From NCBI RefSeq assembly GCF_000192795.1, contig NW_007360604.1, positions 62,001-126,000 on the forward strand: a stretch of DNA of 64,000 nucleotides, written 5' to 3'. This stretch comes from Vavraia culicis subsp. floridensis (Eukaryota > Microsporidia > Pleistophoridae). Within the stretch, counting starts at the first letter, position 1. Each line of letters begins with the position of its first letter. A program made the position numbers and the translations under genes. Below the pieces are notes generated by a model. That model saw only the letters and a program-made list of their open reading frames with translations, was not told where the DNA came from and made no database searches. Of this stretch, positions 40,596 to 51,030 are shown piece by piece.

Positions 40596-42824
40596 ATGCA
40601 CGATTACCGGGTAAAAGATTTTTTGTTTGCCTTGAACCACAACGTGCACATAGAAGTGCCCCATATTCTTACATTTGATGATGATAATCTTCATCTCTAC
40701 GATATAAACACGTTTGCTCTCCTCAAACGCTTTAATATAGCAGATATTGAAATGGTTACGCTATTTACCGATTACAAACAAACATGTTTAAACGGCGTGA
40801 AAGAAGCAGTCCAGCCCTCTGAGATGGATTCAAGGCGCATAGATGATGGCCATGATACGAGAGGTTGCTCTGAGAACATGGCAAAATCTTTTTACTTTTT
40901 AGTCTACAGGAAGAACAACTTGCACGTCTACAACAACAACACGATCATAAAAAAGATTCAGCTGAAGAATATCGAACGGATTACAAGGACCGGTTCGCGC
41001 ATTTACGCGCTAACAAAGAATCATTTGTTCACTTTGGACCACGATCTCACGATACAAGGAAAGCTGGATGTACCGAAAAACTGGTCGTTAGTCAACAACC
41101 AGTTCATAGGAGCAAAGGATGGTAAATTATACGATCTGGAAATGAAAATGATAGGCAGCTTTGGCAAAGAAGTATCGTTTGTACGCGATAAGAACTGTAT
41201 TGGCTTTGCTGATGGTACCTTTAATGTTGATAGGAGCAGTACGGTCAAAAGAATGAAAGCGAATATGTCCGGCCGTGTTTTGTACCTCGATACACAGAAT
41301 ATCGTTACAGAGCACTCCTTCAACGGCAAGAAAACACCTTACACAATAAAAAGCGTGTTTGGACATGATGAGCAGATCTATCTGCTCACCGATGACAATG
41401 AAATCATTGTAAACACTTTCATAATAGACAGCGAGTATCCTGTCACGGACTTTTTTACCGTTGGTGATGAAATGTTTTATGTCAAGGACCGCTCACTAAG
41501 AAGGTTGATGAACCGAATAAGTGCATGTGTTTCTGAGGAAACTGGGAAAGAATCCGCTACAGAGGAAAAGTGGTCGCGAACACTTCGTGAATCGGATTTG
41601 ATCGTTTCAAGGGATGTTCTTGTCATGGAGCATTCAATAGCAAAGACGTGTGAATTTGGTGGCATGATATTTCTGACTGATGGCCGGTGTGTCGTGGTTT
41701 ATTACGAGGACAGTGTTTTCGTTCTTGCGACGAATTGTGAGATTAAGGGCCTGTGCGTGGATGGTGAAAGCATTGTATTCGGAACAGATGGAGGCGAGGT
41801 GTGTGTAATGGAAAATGATGTAAGAAAACGTGCCACAATAGAGAATACGCAACAGGACACGGATGCAATGGGCACATTTTACACTGAGTTAAGGACTTAT
41901 TTGCTGGAAATGCCGATAAAGCTTCGTTTTAGTGCACACTCGGAAATGATAACCGATCTGGTAACAGCCAAGGACTTGGTTGTGAGTGCTGAGAGAAGAA
42001 GACGGGTGAGAGTACACGATAAGAACGGTAATTTGGTGAATGAGATAAAGGCAACATCCAATTCTCTGGTCAGACAGGAGGACAGCAAAGGATGTTGCTT
42101 CTTGATGGTAATGGGCAACAAAGTCAGAATATATAACAATTTTCAAATGGTTGATGAGATCGAACACGTCAATGACGTGAACACGTGCATCCTGCAGGAT
42201 AAAAAGGTGCATTTGATCGATTACAAGGGGAATTACGTCCTTTATAGCATCGGTAAGAAGACGAAGGAAACTTTCAACATAAACCGGGTGTTTGGACGGG
42301 CATGCGAGAATGATAGATTTAAGACGTTTTATTCCGACAAAAGCTTTGATCTGTGCCCGTTTTCAATGCGTATTTGCAACGATACGCTGGTGTTTGCCGG
42401 TAACTTCTTCATATTCATAGAGAAATACAAAGTAAAAGACAAAGAAATCATCATCAACGAGTTAAAGAACAACAAGCTCAACATAAATTACATTCTGCAG
42501 TACAACATGAGTGTGAATATTTTAGAGAACTTGATGGATAACAGGGTTGATGGCATAGAGGTGACAAGACATGAAGGAATGTTTGTGCTGAGCAAACCAT
42601 TCCTGAGCACTATTAGTGCGTGCAACCGACAAAAATACGTAAATTATCTGAAGAAATACATCAATTATAGCAAGTATATCGGGATTACACAGGTGCTTGT
42701 CAGGGAGTGTTTGGATGCAGGCATGAGGTTAGATTGTGATATGAGCCGTGTTACCGATTGGGTAGAGAACGTTCATCGTGATCTCGTTGGTATGAAGCTA
42801 TTGTTCAAGAGTAAAGAGAAGTGA
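40596..42824 (+). CDS. large beta-propeller (WD40-like) protein, unassigned
   Basis: The 742-residue protein consists of repeated short strands in propeller fashion over about residues 20-620 (for example FYFLVYRKNNLHVYNNNTII, and LRFSAHSEMITDLVTAKDLV before SAERRRRVRVHDKNG). A helical C-terminus of about 100 residues follows. WD signatures are weak; only the blade near residue 460 has a clear H-x-x-x-[IV]-T-D. The two-propeller size with helical tail is what is seen in U3 snoRNP/UTP-B or UTP-A subunits and in some vesicle-coat proteins, but no diagnostic motif was seen, so no function is assigned. The start is ATG at 40596, immediately after AGCCC. Confidence 0.55.
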   Translation: MHDYRVKDFLFALNHNVHIEVPHILTFDDDNLHLYDINTFALLKRFNIADIEMVTLFTDYKQTCLNGVKEAVQPSEMDSRRIDDGHDTRGCSENMAKSFYFLVYRKNNLHVYNNNTIIKKIQLKNIERITRTGSRIYALTKNHLFTLDHDLTIQGKLDVPKNWSLVNNQFIGAKDGKLYDLEMKMIGSFGKEVSFVRDKNCIGFADGTFNVDRSSTVKRMKANMSGRVLYLDTQNIVTEHSFNGKKTPYTIKSVFGHDEQIYLLTDDNEIIVNTFIIDSEYPVTDFFTVGDEMFYVKDRSLRRLMNRISACVSEETGKESATEEKWSRTLRESDLIVSRDVLVMEHSIAKTCEFGGMIFLTDGRCVVVYYEDSVFVLATNCEIKGLCVDGESIVFGTDGGEVCVMENDVRKRATIENTQQDTDAMGTFYTELRTYLLEMPIKLRFSAHSEMITDLVTAKDLVVSAERRRRVRVHDKNGNLVNEIKATSNSLVRQEDSKGCCFLMVMGNKVRIYNNFQMVDEIEHVNDVNTCILQDKKVHLIDYKGNYVLYSIGKKTKETFNINRVFGRACENDRFKTFYSDKSFDLCPFSMRICNDTLVFAGNFFIFIEKYKVKDKEIIINELKNNKLNINYILQYNMSVNILENLMDNRVDGIEVTRHEGMFVLSKPFLSTISACNRQKYVNYLKKYINYSKYIGITQVLVRECLDAGMRLDCDMSRVTDWVENVHRDLVGMKLLFKSKEK

Positions 42825-43908
42825 TAATTATAAGTGTTTGGTATTTTTTGTTTTGGGAAGAGTTTTGTCTACCGCAAGTGTGGTTTAAGTGGTACTTCAT
42901 TTAATTTTGATACGAGGAGGTGTTTTTAATGATTGGTATTAATCAGCGATTTTAACATTTTTAGTTCCTTTACACGTAAATTTGGGCGGTGCTAAAGAAA
43001 AGGCGTTCAAGAACGTGTTTTACCCGCAACTGTGTTTAACACATCGTGGATCGTTTATTTCACGTACAAACCAAAACTTGTTGCGCAGCACATGGTGCGT
43101 TAAAGTAAAGAATGTAAGACTTCCGAATGAGGAGTTACCAAGCTATACTACAGCTCTTTGTACGACGGGTGATCAGTGCATAGGAGCGTATTAAATGGTT
43201 TAATTTGTAAGCGTGATAACAATTCATAAGTTATTCAAAACATGTAATAGTATAATGCGCCACAGCTTCATCTACTCGGCCAAACGATGGCATAACTTTT
43301 TGAAGAATTTACTCAGCATTTTTAGCGGTAACGGCTCGTGTAGTAGTTTATCAGCAGCACAATCACCGTTTGTTAATTATTTTGCCTGTTCAGGGAAACA
43401 CCACACAAAATTACCGTTCTATCGGTAGTGGATGCGAACAGAATCGATGGTTCATAACCTGTGGAAAACAAGCAGCAGCAAGAAGACGAATCGGTCACCG
43501 TAATGATCGTTATATTGTTCTAATCGTGTCATATTTAGGATGAACATGGAAAATACACCTGTTCGTATGTGAGGAGTGTTTGTAATGATGGTATTTGAAT
43601 ACCATGATACGCGCATCTATGCTACGATACACCACACACCTTTCTCTGCCTCACAGACGTAGCTAATAATACGCATCTTGGAATGAAATGTACCCGCTGA
43701 GATATGCATGTTAAGCAAAATTGTACGTTTTAAAGCAAGAATTGTACTCCTTGATAACGCATCCTTGCCTGGCGAGTGCGCGAGGACCCAGCAACCAAAT
43801 CAAGAACGCAAGTGCCCGCGACTAACCACAGAAACGTGCAAGGAATAACAGAACTCGTGGTGCAAACACCTCAAACACAAGAAAAAATGGAATAACTCAT
43901 CGTTTACT
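42825..43908. other. 1.1-kb intergenic region between convergent genes
   Basis: Frames at 42982-43194 and 43213-43428 start with TTG or GTG and have no motif. No repeat or RNA gene was recognised. Confidence 0.4.
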
Positions 43909-45444
43909 TCAGAGATTCTCCTTTCCATCGCAGCAGCTCACCTCATTAAAGTCGTTCAGAGTGTCCGAAATATTCTGGGTAAGAACATTTCCCAGTCCTA
44001 TCATGTTTCGCACTTCGGTCGACGACCGCTTGAGAAGCAGGTCTGTAATCTTGGTTGCAAATTCTTCCTCATCCTTGATCCCTAGGTTCTTCCACTTTTG
44101 CTGGAATGTTGGCGCCAGCGAGAGCACAAGACCGTACAGATCGCCTCCCATTTGCTTCTTATCGTACGTCTTTCGCTGCAAATTATAGCGGAGAGTATCA
44201 GTCTTTTTGAACAGGAAAGATGTTGGTCGGCCGATGCTCTGCCGAAAACCTGTCTTAAGCGCATATCGCTGCATGTTGTCATTGATGTAATCCTGTTCGC
44301 GCTCGTTCTTGCTCTTGAAGTACGTGATGTTGATCTTGACCGAATCAATGTAGATCTCGTTGCCTTTCTCAACGGCTATGCTGGCCTCGTCAGCCGTGGA
44401 GAAGCACACATATGCCCAGTTCTTGTCCTCATTAACAACGTTGTCTTTGCCAACACATACTGAAATCACCTTTCCAAACTGACTGAAAAGCTCCTGCACC
44501 TCCTCCTTACCGTACGTATTCGGCAACCGTGTTACGTAGAGATTCCTCTTGTAATTGAGCCCACTCATACTGAGCTTCTCAAATGCTGAGCTCAGCGAGT
44601 CTAAGCGCTGTTGTTTTGTCTGCGCTTGCTGCACATAGAACGGTTCGGGATATTTTCCCTCAAAAACGTCCTTACCGGAGAGTTCATCGATAGCCCGCTG
44701 AGCATCAGTTGCATTTTCATAGTTAGCAAAGCCGAATCCTCTCAGTGTTCCATCGGGCTTGGCAGCAAAATAAAAAGATGACACTTTGCCGATGCTCATG
44801 AAGATGTCCTTCATCTCTTGTTCGGTGGTAGTCAAGGGAAAGTTCTTGAAAAACACATTGGTAAAGGCCCTGCTGCCCGTCTTTATCTTGTAATTTTTTT
44901 CATATTTCTCCACTTTTATTGCATGCCCGTCCATTTGCATTTCTGTTCCGAACTTCAGCGCCTTTCTAGCGCCGTTCTTGTTCTTAAACTGAACGAAGCC
45001 AAAGCCTTTGCATTTTCCTTGTGAGTTCAGCGCAACTTTGCAGCTCAGAATCTCACCAAAAATCGAAAACGTATCATGGAGCGTTTTGCTGTCGCAATCT
45101 GCAGACAAGTTCTTGATTACGATATTGCCGCGATCCATGCTCTTGATCCGCTCCTTGTCGTACAGCATCACACGCATCTCCTTGTCGTGCACTTTGAAGA
45201 AATTGAGCTTATTCACCGCCTCCAATGCCTCCTCCTCCTGGGAAAAGAGAACGTAAGCGTAACACGTCGTGTAGTTTGGAAAGTTATCCATGGCCGGCTT
45301 GACCAGTTTGATCGTTATAATGGAGCCAACAGTGCTGAAGATCTTGTAAAGATCCGATTCAACAGCCTTGAGAGATAAGTCGCCGACATAGACGGTGCAA
45401 TTGTTTTCTTTTTTTGTTTTTTCTATTTTTGACGCTTTTTCCAT
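43909..45444 (-). CDS. PAB1: polyadenylate-binding protein (four RRMs plus MLLE)
   Basis: The 511-residue protein has four RNA-recognition motifs at about residues 16-95, 105-182, 192-275 and 300-375. RNP1-type strands such as GKCKGFGFVQF and GTLRGFGFANY are present; RNP2 in RRM1 is CTVYVGDL. After a short linker, an MLLE (PABC) domain at about 435-497 contains KITDLLLKRSSTEVRNMI. The Pro/Gln-rich linker of other PABPs is largely lost. PABP coats poly(A) tails, bridges to eIF4G and regulates deadenylation by CCR4-NOT, two subunits of which are in this window. A purine tract GGAGGAA, not CCC, precedes the ATG at 45444. Confidence 0.95.
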   Translation of the reverse strand: MEKASKIEKTKKENNCTVYVGDLSLKAVESDLYKIFSTVGSIITIKLVKPAMDNFPNYTTCYAYVLFSQEEEALEAVNKLNFFKVHDKEMRVMLYDKERIKSMDRGNIVIKNLSADCDSKTLHDTFSIFGEILSCKVALNSQGKCKGFGFVQFKNKNGARKALKFGTEMQMDGHAIKVEKYEKNYKIKTGSRAFTNVFFKNFPLTTTEQEMKDIFMSIGKVSSFYFAAKPDGTLRGFGFANYENATDAQRAIDELSGKDVFEGKYPEPFYVQQAQTKQQRLDSLSSAFEKLSMSGLNYKRNLYVTRLPNTYGKEEVQELFSQFGKVISVCVGKDNVVNEDKNWAYVCFSTADEASIAVEKGNEIYIDSVKINITYFKSKNEREQDYINDNMQRYALKTGFRQSIGRPTSFLFKKTDTLRYNLQRKTYDKKQMGGDLYGLVLSLAPTFQQKWKNLGIKDEEEFATKITDLLLKRSSTEVRNMIGLGNVLTQNISDTLNDFNEVSCCDGKENL

Positions 45445-46201
45445 TTCCTCCTTCTTTTATTTTTTTGCTCAGGGTAATTTTTTTTTGCTTTTTTATATTT
45501 TATTGATTTTTGATTTTGTTTCAGAATGGAGTGGAACAAATGATGAAGTAAAAATAAACTTGGACATGCGGTCGGTTCCCCACACAAATAAATGATTACA
45601 AATTTTGTCTGTTGCAGCGCTTTCAATTTATTCAAAATTTTTCATTAACGAATCGTATTAATGAATTAAAATAGGCCAAACGGTTCGTTTCACAAATTAC
45701 GCACAAATCAGGCTTCTTATGACGAAAACAGGATTACTTAATCACGCTTTTCCACCGGATATGATGCGCTTAGGCACCAAATTGTGATCAATTTATTTTG
45801 TTTAATTTCCACACATTTTCATAAACTACAAACACCATTTAATCAACCGAATATTTGTTGTGTTGCACTTTTAAAAAGCACCTTACTGGCGGTCACGCTT
45901 TTCTCCGTTACCCTGAAGAACATGGCAATGCACGTTTTTGAAATTTTTAAACATTCTCGTACTCAGGGCCTTGATAGATCATTGCAATGAATTTTCTGGT
46001 AAGTAATGTTTGTTTTAGATTCAAAAATTTTTGGTTTTGAGGTGTTATCAGTTAATGAGGACCTCTGATATTAATCAGCAACGGTATCACGGATATTACA
46101 TCATTTCAAAATTGATAGACCATTGTTAAAGTCGGTTAGAACCATTTTTAATGCTACATAGTGTATATGCAACCACTTATAGACCATAAGGCATCGCATT
46201 C
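45445..46201. other. 0.75-kb intergenic region
   Basis: A T/A-rich leader precedes the PABP start. No other supported feature. Confidence 0.4.
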
Positions 46202-46918
46202 CTATCCATTTTCAACATATCGCTCTATTTCTTCTCCAAGATCGCCTCTTTCCGTAATTTTGCCTACTTTTCTGCCACAAACCACGCATTCGTTGAAAAT
46301 CACGCAATTCTTGCAAAATGTGTGTCCGCACTCCGTGCTCACCGGTTCATTCATGAGCGATGTGCAATACTGGCACACCAACCTGTCACTGCTAACGTTA
46401 ATCTGCCCGTGTACTTTGAACATGTGAATCTGAGGCTGTGCCTGCACGTAGCTACCCTCCTGTGTGACCAGCAGCGACGTGCCCTCTTTCTCCTTGACCG
46501 GCTTCAGAAAATCTTTCGGTATGCCGGTTGCCTTTCTGATCCGTAGCAGGTCGTAGTTCTTATCGTCGTTGGTCGGACAGTGCTGTATGAAATGGCCCTT
46601 CTGTCCACAACGAAAACAGATGTAATTGGGCGGCAGCCTAGGAACATACTTTGAGTGTTTCTTAGGTTCTATGGTTGTTTTACTCATCCATATTGGAATG
46701 CGCTTGACAATTACTGTTGTGTTCCTGTACACCGGTGTGCTCTCGTTCGTTAGTTGGTTGTCATCGATGAAAAACAGAAGATCGAAGTCCTTGGCGGTCA
46801 TACGCTCCACATTGATTACTTCGGTACGTAGCTCCCATAAAGGTATGCTTGCGCCCTCAAACGTAAGTTTCTGTGCGTTTGTAGACGAAACGAACCGGTA
46901 GTGTATGAAGGATGACAT
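46202..46918 (-). CDS. MPE1: Mpe1/RBBP6-like cleavage and polyadenylation factor subunit
   Basis: The 238-residue protein has the full Mpe1 order. A ubiquitin-like DWNN domain is at about 1-75 (FIHYRFVSS, IPLWELRTEV). A CCHC zinc knuckle at about 96-112 reads CFRCGQKGHFIQHCP. A RING/U-box-like finger follows at about 185-222 (CQYCTSLMNEPVSTECGHTF, then CKNC and CVVC). Mpe1 belongs to the cleavage and polyadenylation factor and senses the AAUAAA hexamer. It is compact next to yeast Mpe1 (441). The start is ATG at 46918, directly after ACCCT; the frame is open to 47086 but without a signal. Confidence 0.88.
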   Translation of the reverse strand: MSSFIHYRFVSSTNAQKLTFEGASIPLWELRTEVINVERMTAKDFDLLFFIDDNQLTNESTPVYRNTTVIVKRIPIWMSKTTIEPKKHSKYVPRLPPNYICFRCGQKGHFIQHCPTNDDKNYDLLRIRKATGIPKDFLKPVKEKEGTSLLVTQEGSYVQAQPQIHMFKVHGQINVSSDRLVCQYCTSLMNEPVSTECGHTFCKNCVIFNECVVCGRKVGKITERGDLGEEIERYVENG

Positions 46919-46923
46919 AGGGT
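46919..46923 (-). promoter_or_regulatory. CCC-type start signal deciding the Mpe1 start
   Basis: ACCCT abuts the ATG at 46918. Homology to the DWNN domain also begins there, excluding 56 residues of upstream open frame. Confidence 0.6.
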
Positions 46924-48906
46924 GCGTATTTTTTGAATTACTTGAGCAATTGGATGAAAGCTGCAAAACTCTGATTGTTATTGTTAAGTTAATTTTATTT
47001 GGCGTATTTTGTACACGAGGCACATCATGTGAAGAGCTATGCTGTGCAAAGGCAAGCGGTGATGTTAATAAATTGTGAGTGACCAAAATACTTCACCGGT
47101 GTGCTACTCTCGTAATTAAAGGAAAAATATGCTGTAGAGCAATTTGAAGCATACATAAAACCTGTAGTTCATTCATAAACAGTTTGTCAGAAGTTAAAGG
47201 AACAAACAATGATATGTTTTACTCTCTCGTGCTAGTAGGTTATTTAAAACTTAGAGAACTCATAATGCCACAATTTATTGCCGTATCACTTCAGGATCGT
47301 ATATTTCCTTGCACAGAAGAAGAAACCCTTTTTCCGAGACACAACATCTGCAAATACTTTGCAGCAATCCTCTTAGCCTTTAACCACATTTATTCACTGC
47401 TCAGCCATACATTTCTGCCAACTGAAATTTCAAAATTATGGATATTGCAGATAAACTGCTACCTACGACAAATGTTCTCTATTCACGAATGCACTATATC
47501 CGTCTGTAAAGCGGAGCGAAAGCTCGATTGTTGGTAAAAATAATTCTTAATTTAACACTTCATCTTTTTGTCCGCTTTTCTCACTTTGTGTTTTTGGTAA
47601 CTGTTAAAAAATCTATTTGTGATTGATAATTATGTTTTCAACTATCGCGGTACAAAATGGCAGAGCATGTCTCGGAAAGAATGAACAACATCGCTCTATT
47701 TTGGAAATATTAAAATATTTATTTTAATCAATCAGCTGATCATTGTTCAAATCGTTTGTTCTGTGCTGATGGCGATTAATGTGCTTCTGCTGAGGAGAAA
47801 ATGAAGAAAAAGCAAAAGTAATTAATACTGATGCAATCCTTTTAGAGTGTCTAGTTACGAATTATGAAGTAACAAAAAACAAATTGTCATAAAAAAGCGT
47901 ATAATATGTTGGTTTCCCACATTTTCAATAGCCATTACACAACGGCCTGCATCCTTAAAATGACTCCTTTAATAGCCTGAAACGCGTATTTGATGACGAT
48001 GGGCACATTAAAGCCTAAATAGCTCCTTCAAACAGTATTAATATGATGTTTTATATTTTATATTGCATTCCGGTACCCGTTTTTCCTATTACGAGTGACA
48101 TACGTCTCTAAATCGTATTACTGCGTTGTTATGAACAAGGTAGTAGAGCTTTTAACCCAAAAATAGCCGTAACCGTGGAATTATATAAATTTTATGTAAA
48201 AGTAAGCAAAATGTATTAACTCAATTGCTTTCTTCAAAAAATGTGTGCCTTAACAGTGCCTGAGCATCCGGTGTGGAGCGTTCAGTATGCTTCATCACAT
48301 GCACTACCAAACACTTATAATACTTCTGTGTGTAACATGAGTGAAGCTCCCTGTCAATCCGTTAGACATAGAATAATTTTCCCCCTATAGTAAAGTCATT
48401 AAATCTCTAATTTTCTGTTTATCAGCGTAGGCTATATTCATCTATAATTTAAGGATCTGGTCTACGGTACATAAGACAGACAATCTGCTGTTTGAAACGG
48501 CTGATTTGATACTTGGTCAAATACGTGCCATCAAATTTGTTATGCAGATACCATGAGATTGGTACACAGATGATGTTTAGTAAAAAATTGCGAAAAGATT
48601 TTAGTTATTGGAATTAATTAGGGGCACGAGCCTCACAAAAACACCTGAAAACAGATATCGAAAATTGAACACTTACTCATGCCTGACACCTCGCTGTGTT
48701 TAACACGTGCTGCTGCAAATATCACAAGTGCACCACGATAACAAATATTTTACAAAATAATCTGTTTTTAATTGTGAAACTATCACACGTATTATCAACC
48801 TTGCCTCGCGAACAGATGCTACCGCAGCACTCCCATCATACTCCTATGTTTCATCGATTTCCATACAATCATTTATTTATAACAACATCCCACGGATGTA
48901 CAGTCC
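46919..48906. other. 2-kb intergenic region, the longest gap in the window
   Basis: One frame at 47184-47537 (+) could encode about 107 residues from an ATG at 47214, but it has no start signal or motif, so it is not called. I saw no RNA gene or repeat. Confidence 0.4.
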
Positions 48907-49488
48907 CTAGCTCCAGTTCAACAGAACAATAAAAAGTAAAAGTATGAAAAGCACAAACTTGTATGCATCTGGGTTATAATGCACCGGTCTAAATGCTTGT
49001 GCACGTCTGGGCGATCTATCACTGTAAAAAGCACTGTTGTATGCTCTGCGCTCAAAGTGGTTGTTCAAAACGTTGAAGAAATTGTCATCGTTATACGTGT
49101 AGTAGAAATGGTAAAATCCTGGTCCGCTCTCGTAAAATCTATTAGTATAATTAAACATGTCCGTGTTGTAGCGTGCATGTGTACGAAATCTCGTCTGTGC
49201 ACGCGCATCCCTGTCCAGAAGATAGTCTTTCGCGTTTAGCATCTTCTTGAAGGCCTTTTCGCTGTTCTTCAGTTTGCACCTGTCGGGATGCACGAGCAAG
49301 CTTAGTTTGCGAAAAGCCTTTTTTATTTCATCATCTGTAGCATCGCGTTTTATTTCCAGAATGGCATAGCTGTCCGTTTCTCGCAGTATTTGACTTATTT
49401 TTCTCTCTATGTCGCTTTTATCTGGAGGTACTCTTCTGGTAGTTTGTGATTCGGCATCAAAACCGCCCAAACTATTACCGGTCGTCAT
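48907..49488 (-). CDS. tail-anchored J-domain co-chaperone
   Basis: The 193-residue protein has a J domain at about residues 40-100 (YAILEIKRDATDDEIKKAFR). The HPD that activates Hsp70 is intact (LVHPDRCK). A Tyr/Phe/Asn-rich middle follows, and the protein ends in one hydrophobic helix (FVLFILLLFIVLLNWS). This is the layout of ER tail-anchored J-proteins of the Hlj1/DNAJB12 kind, with the J domain facing the cytosol and helping ER-associated degradation. The usual DUF1977 region of DNAJB12 is much reduced. The start is ATG at 49488, after ACCCTTAG. Confidence 0.8.
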   Translation of the reverse strand: MTTGNSLGGFDAESQTTRRVPPDKSDIERKISQILRETDSYAILEIKRDATDDEIKKAFRKLSLLVHPDRCKLKNSEKAFKKMLNAKDYLLDRDARAQTRFRTHARYNTDMFNYTNRFYESGPGFYHFYYTYNDDNFFNVLNNHFERRAYNSAFYSDRSPRRAQAFRPVHYNPDAYKFVLFILLLFIVLLNWS

Positions 49489-50013
49489 CTAAGGGTGAAA
49501 AATTGGATGTGTAAAAGAAATTAACGACCATGCCCACAAACTTGGCAGTTGAAACGCCGGCACGACCGTGATTGTATCACGTGCTTGGTGGCGCATTCAA
49601 AAAGTCATTATTATGCGGGCAAAAATGCCGTAATACAGCAAAACGCTTGCAACGAAAACTCGGCAATGTAGAATGTTCTAAATTATTGGCAATGCATGAG
49701 AGCTTCGCAGGATAAGTGAGCAGTAACATGTCTATGAACACACAATTGGTTACTTCAATGGTACAGCTGGGAAAACACCTCAAACACACATGCAAGATAT
49801 GGGTTCGTATAAACAAACTGGAAATACGGTAGAAGCTGTTTATGTTTACGCCGACCACCAACATGATAAAGAAGGATTGACGGGCTGTTTACCTTTCTAC
49901 TACCAAAATTTGTGAACTATGAGCAGTTCATCGCCAGTAAACAATTTCTTGTTTGGGAATACACTACATTATTTATTTTTATTTAATTCTCTACACCCTA
50001 CGTTCACAAGAAC
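49489..50013. other. 0.5-kb divergent intergenic region
   Basis: This is the shared upstream region of the J-protein gene (-) and the NOT-box gene (+). An ACACCCTACG tract at about 49993-50002 is 12-17 bases before the NOT-box ATG. Confidence 0.4.
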
Positions 50014-51030
50014 ATGCGAAAAGCACAGTCGCCACAAAAAGCGGAGCAAAAAAAAGATCCAAATAAGCAAGAAAAAAGTTCTGACACAGACACGCGGAAA
50101 ACTATGGAGCCGAAAAAGGATGTTTATAAGGTATTTGATCAGAAGAAAGACTCGGTGAGGCAGGATAGAATGGCACCGGCAGCCGACAGCAGAAGAGACA
50201 TAGGCAAGGCTTACGAGATGAAGAGGGAGTTTGCAAAACAAGAAAGATGCACATTGATTGTCGACCAGACGAGAGAGCTATCAAACCTTTTTGATACCAA
50301 AAAAGACGGCAGACTGGATGGCCAGACCATTTTTCGTGAGCAGAGTAGGGAGCTTCACAAGCCTTTTGAGCTACGGAGGGAGATGGGCAAAAATATAGAT
50401 CAGAAAAGGGAACCGCCTTTGAAAGCAGTAGAGCCTAAAAAAGATGTGATAAAGATGGCAGACCAAATGAAATGCATACCTCTGCATCAAAAAGAGCCAT
50501 TGACGGCTGCAGAGATGTGGAAAAATGCAGCAAAGCTTTTAGATTCTAAAAAGGTACCCAAGAAATTCAATTTTGTTGATCAATTCGATAAAAAATTTGC
50601 ACCTAGGAGCTACACAAGAGATGAATATCCGATCGCGTTTCATCAGTCGATACTGTACCAAAACACACTGCGAAAGCCGCCACAAACCAAGGATCGGGTG
50701 GCAGTTCCCGATTTTTTTCCAAAACAGGGCATTCACATTTTTGAGGGGCCTGAGGTGTACCACAAATTAGATATAGACACTCTCTTCTTCATATTTTACT
50801 TTGCCAAGGACGAAAAACAATACTTTAGTGCCCGCGAGCTCAAGAAGTATTCGTGGAGGTTCCACACAAAATACAACACGTGGTTCCAAAGACTGGAGGA
50901 GCCAAAGCTTATTACGGAGTATTATGAGCAGGGAGTATTCTTGTTTTTTGATTATGAAGTAACATGGACGAATAGAAAGAAGAAAGATTTTACTTTTGAG
51001 TACAAATATTTAGAGAATATTGAAATGTAA
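50014..51030 (+). CDS. CCR4-NOT complex Not3/Not5-type NOT-box protein with repeated charged N-half
   Basis: The 338-residue protein ends in a canonical Not3/5 NOT box at about residues 240-335. It runs from DTLFFIFYFAKDEKQYFSAR through LKKYSWRFHTKYNTWFQR and EQGVFLFFDYEVTW to DFTFEYKYLE. Yeast Not5 and human CNOT3 read almost the same here. The N-terminal helical Not3 domain, which docks on ribosomes in yeast Not5, is absent. Residues 30-165 instead hold imperfect repeats around K/R-D/E-x-x-K-x-F-[DE]-x-K-[KR]-[DE]. It pairs with Not2 (a candidate is at 5994). The start is ATG at 50014, with the CCC tract unusually far (about 13 bases) upstream. Confidence 0.85.
   Translation: MRKAQSPQKAEQKKDPNKQEKSSDTDTRKTMEPKKDVYKVFDQKKDSVRQDRMAPAADSRRDIGKAYEMKREFAKQERCTLIVDQTRELSNLFDTKKDGRLDGQTIFREQSRELHKPFELRREMGKNIDQKREPPLKAVEPKKDVIKMADQMKCIPLHQKEPLTAAEMWKNAAKLLDSKKVPKKFNFVDQFDKKFAPRSYTRDEYPIAFHQSILYQNTLRKPPQTKDRVAVPDFFPKQGIHIFEGPEVYHKLDIDTLFFIFYFAKDEKQYFSARELKKYSWRFHTKYNTWFQRLEEPKLITEYYEQGVFLFFDYEVTWTNRKKKDFTFEYKYLENIEM
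50104..50480 (+). repeat. imperfect coding repeats in the Not3/5-like protein
   Basis: At least five units are visible in translation: EPKKDVYKVFDQKKDSVRQ, SRRDIGKAYEMKREFAKQ, TRELSNLFDTKKDG, SRELHKPFELRREMGK and EPKKDVIKMADQMK. They are spaced by roughly 15-35 residues. Each has an acidic/basic start, an aromatic or Met residue, and a K/R-D/E close. Confidence 0.6.

Noticed and set aside
43961..45378. Several plus-strand frames of 70-120 codons opposite the PABP gene
   Set aside because: They are shadows of the conserved four-RRM reading frame on the minus strand.
47184..47537. 117-codon plus-strand frame in the 2-kb gap
   Set aside because: The frame opens with TTG; from the first ATG (47214) it has 107 codons, no start tract and no motif.
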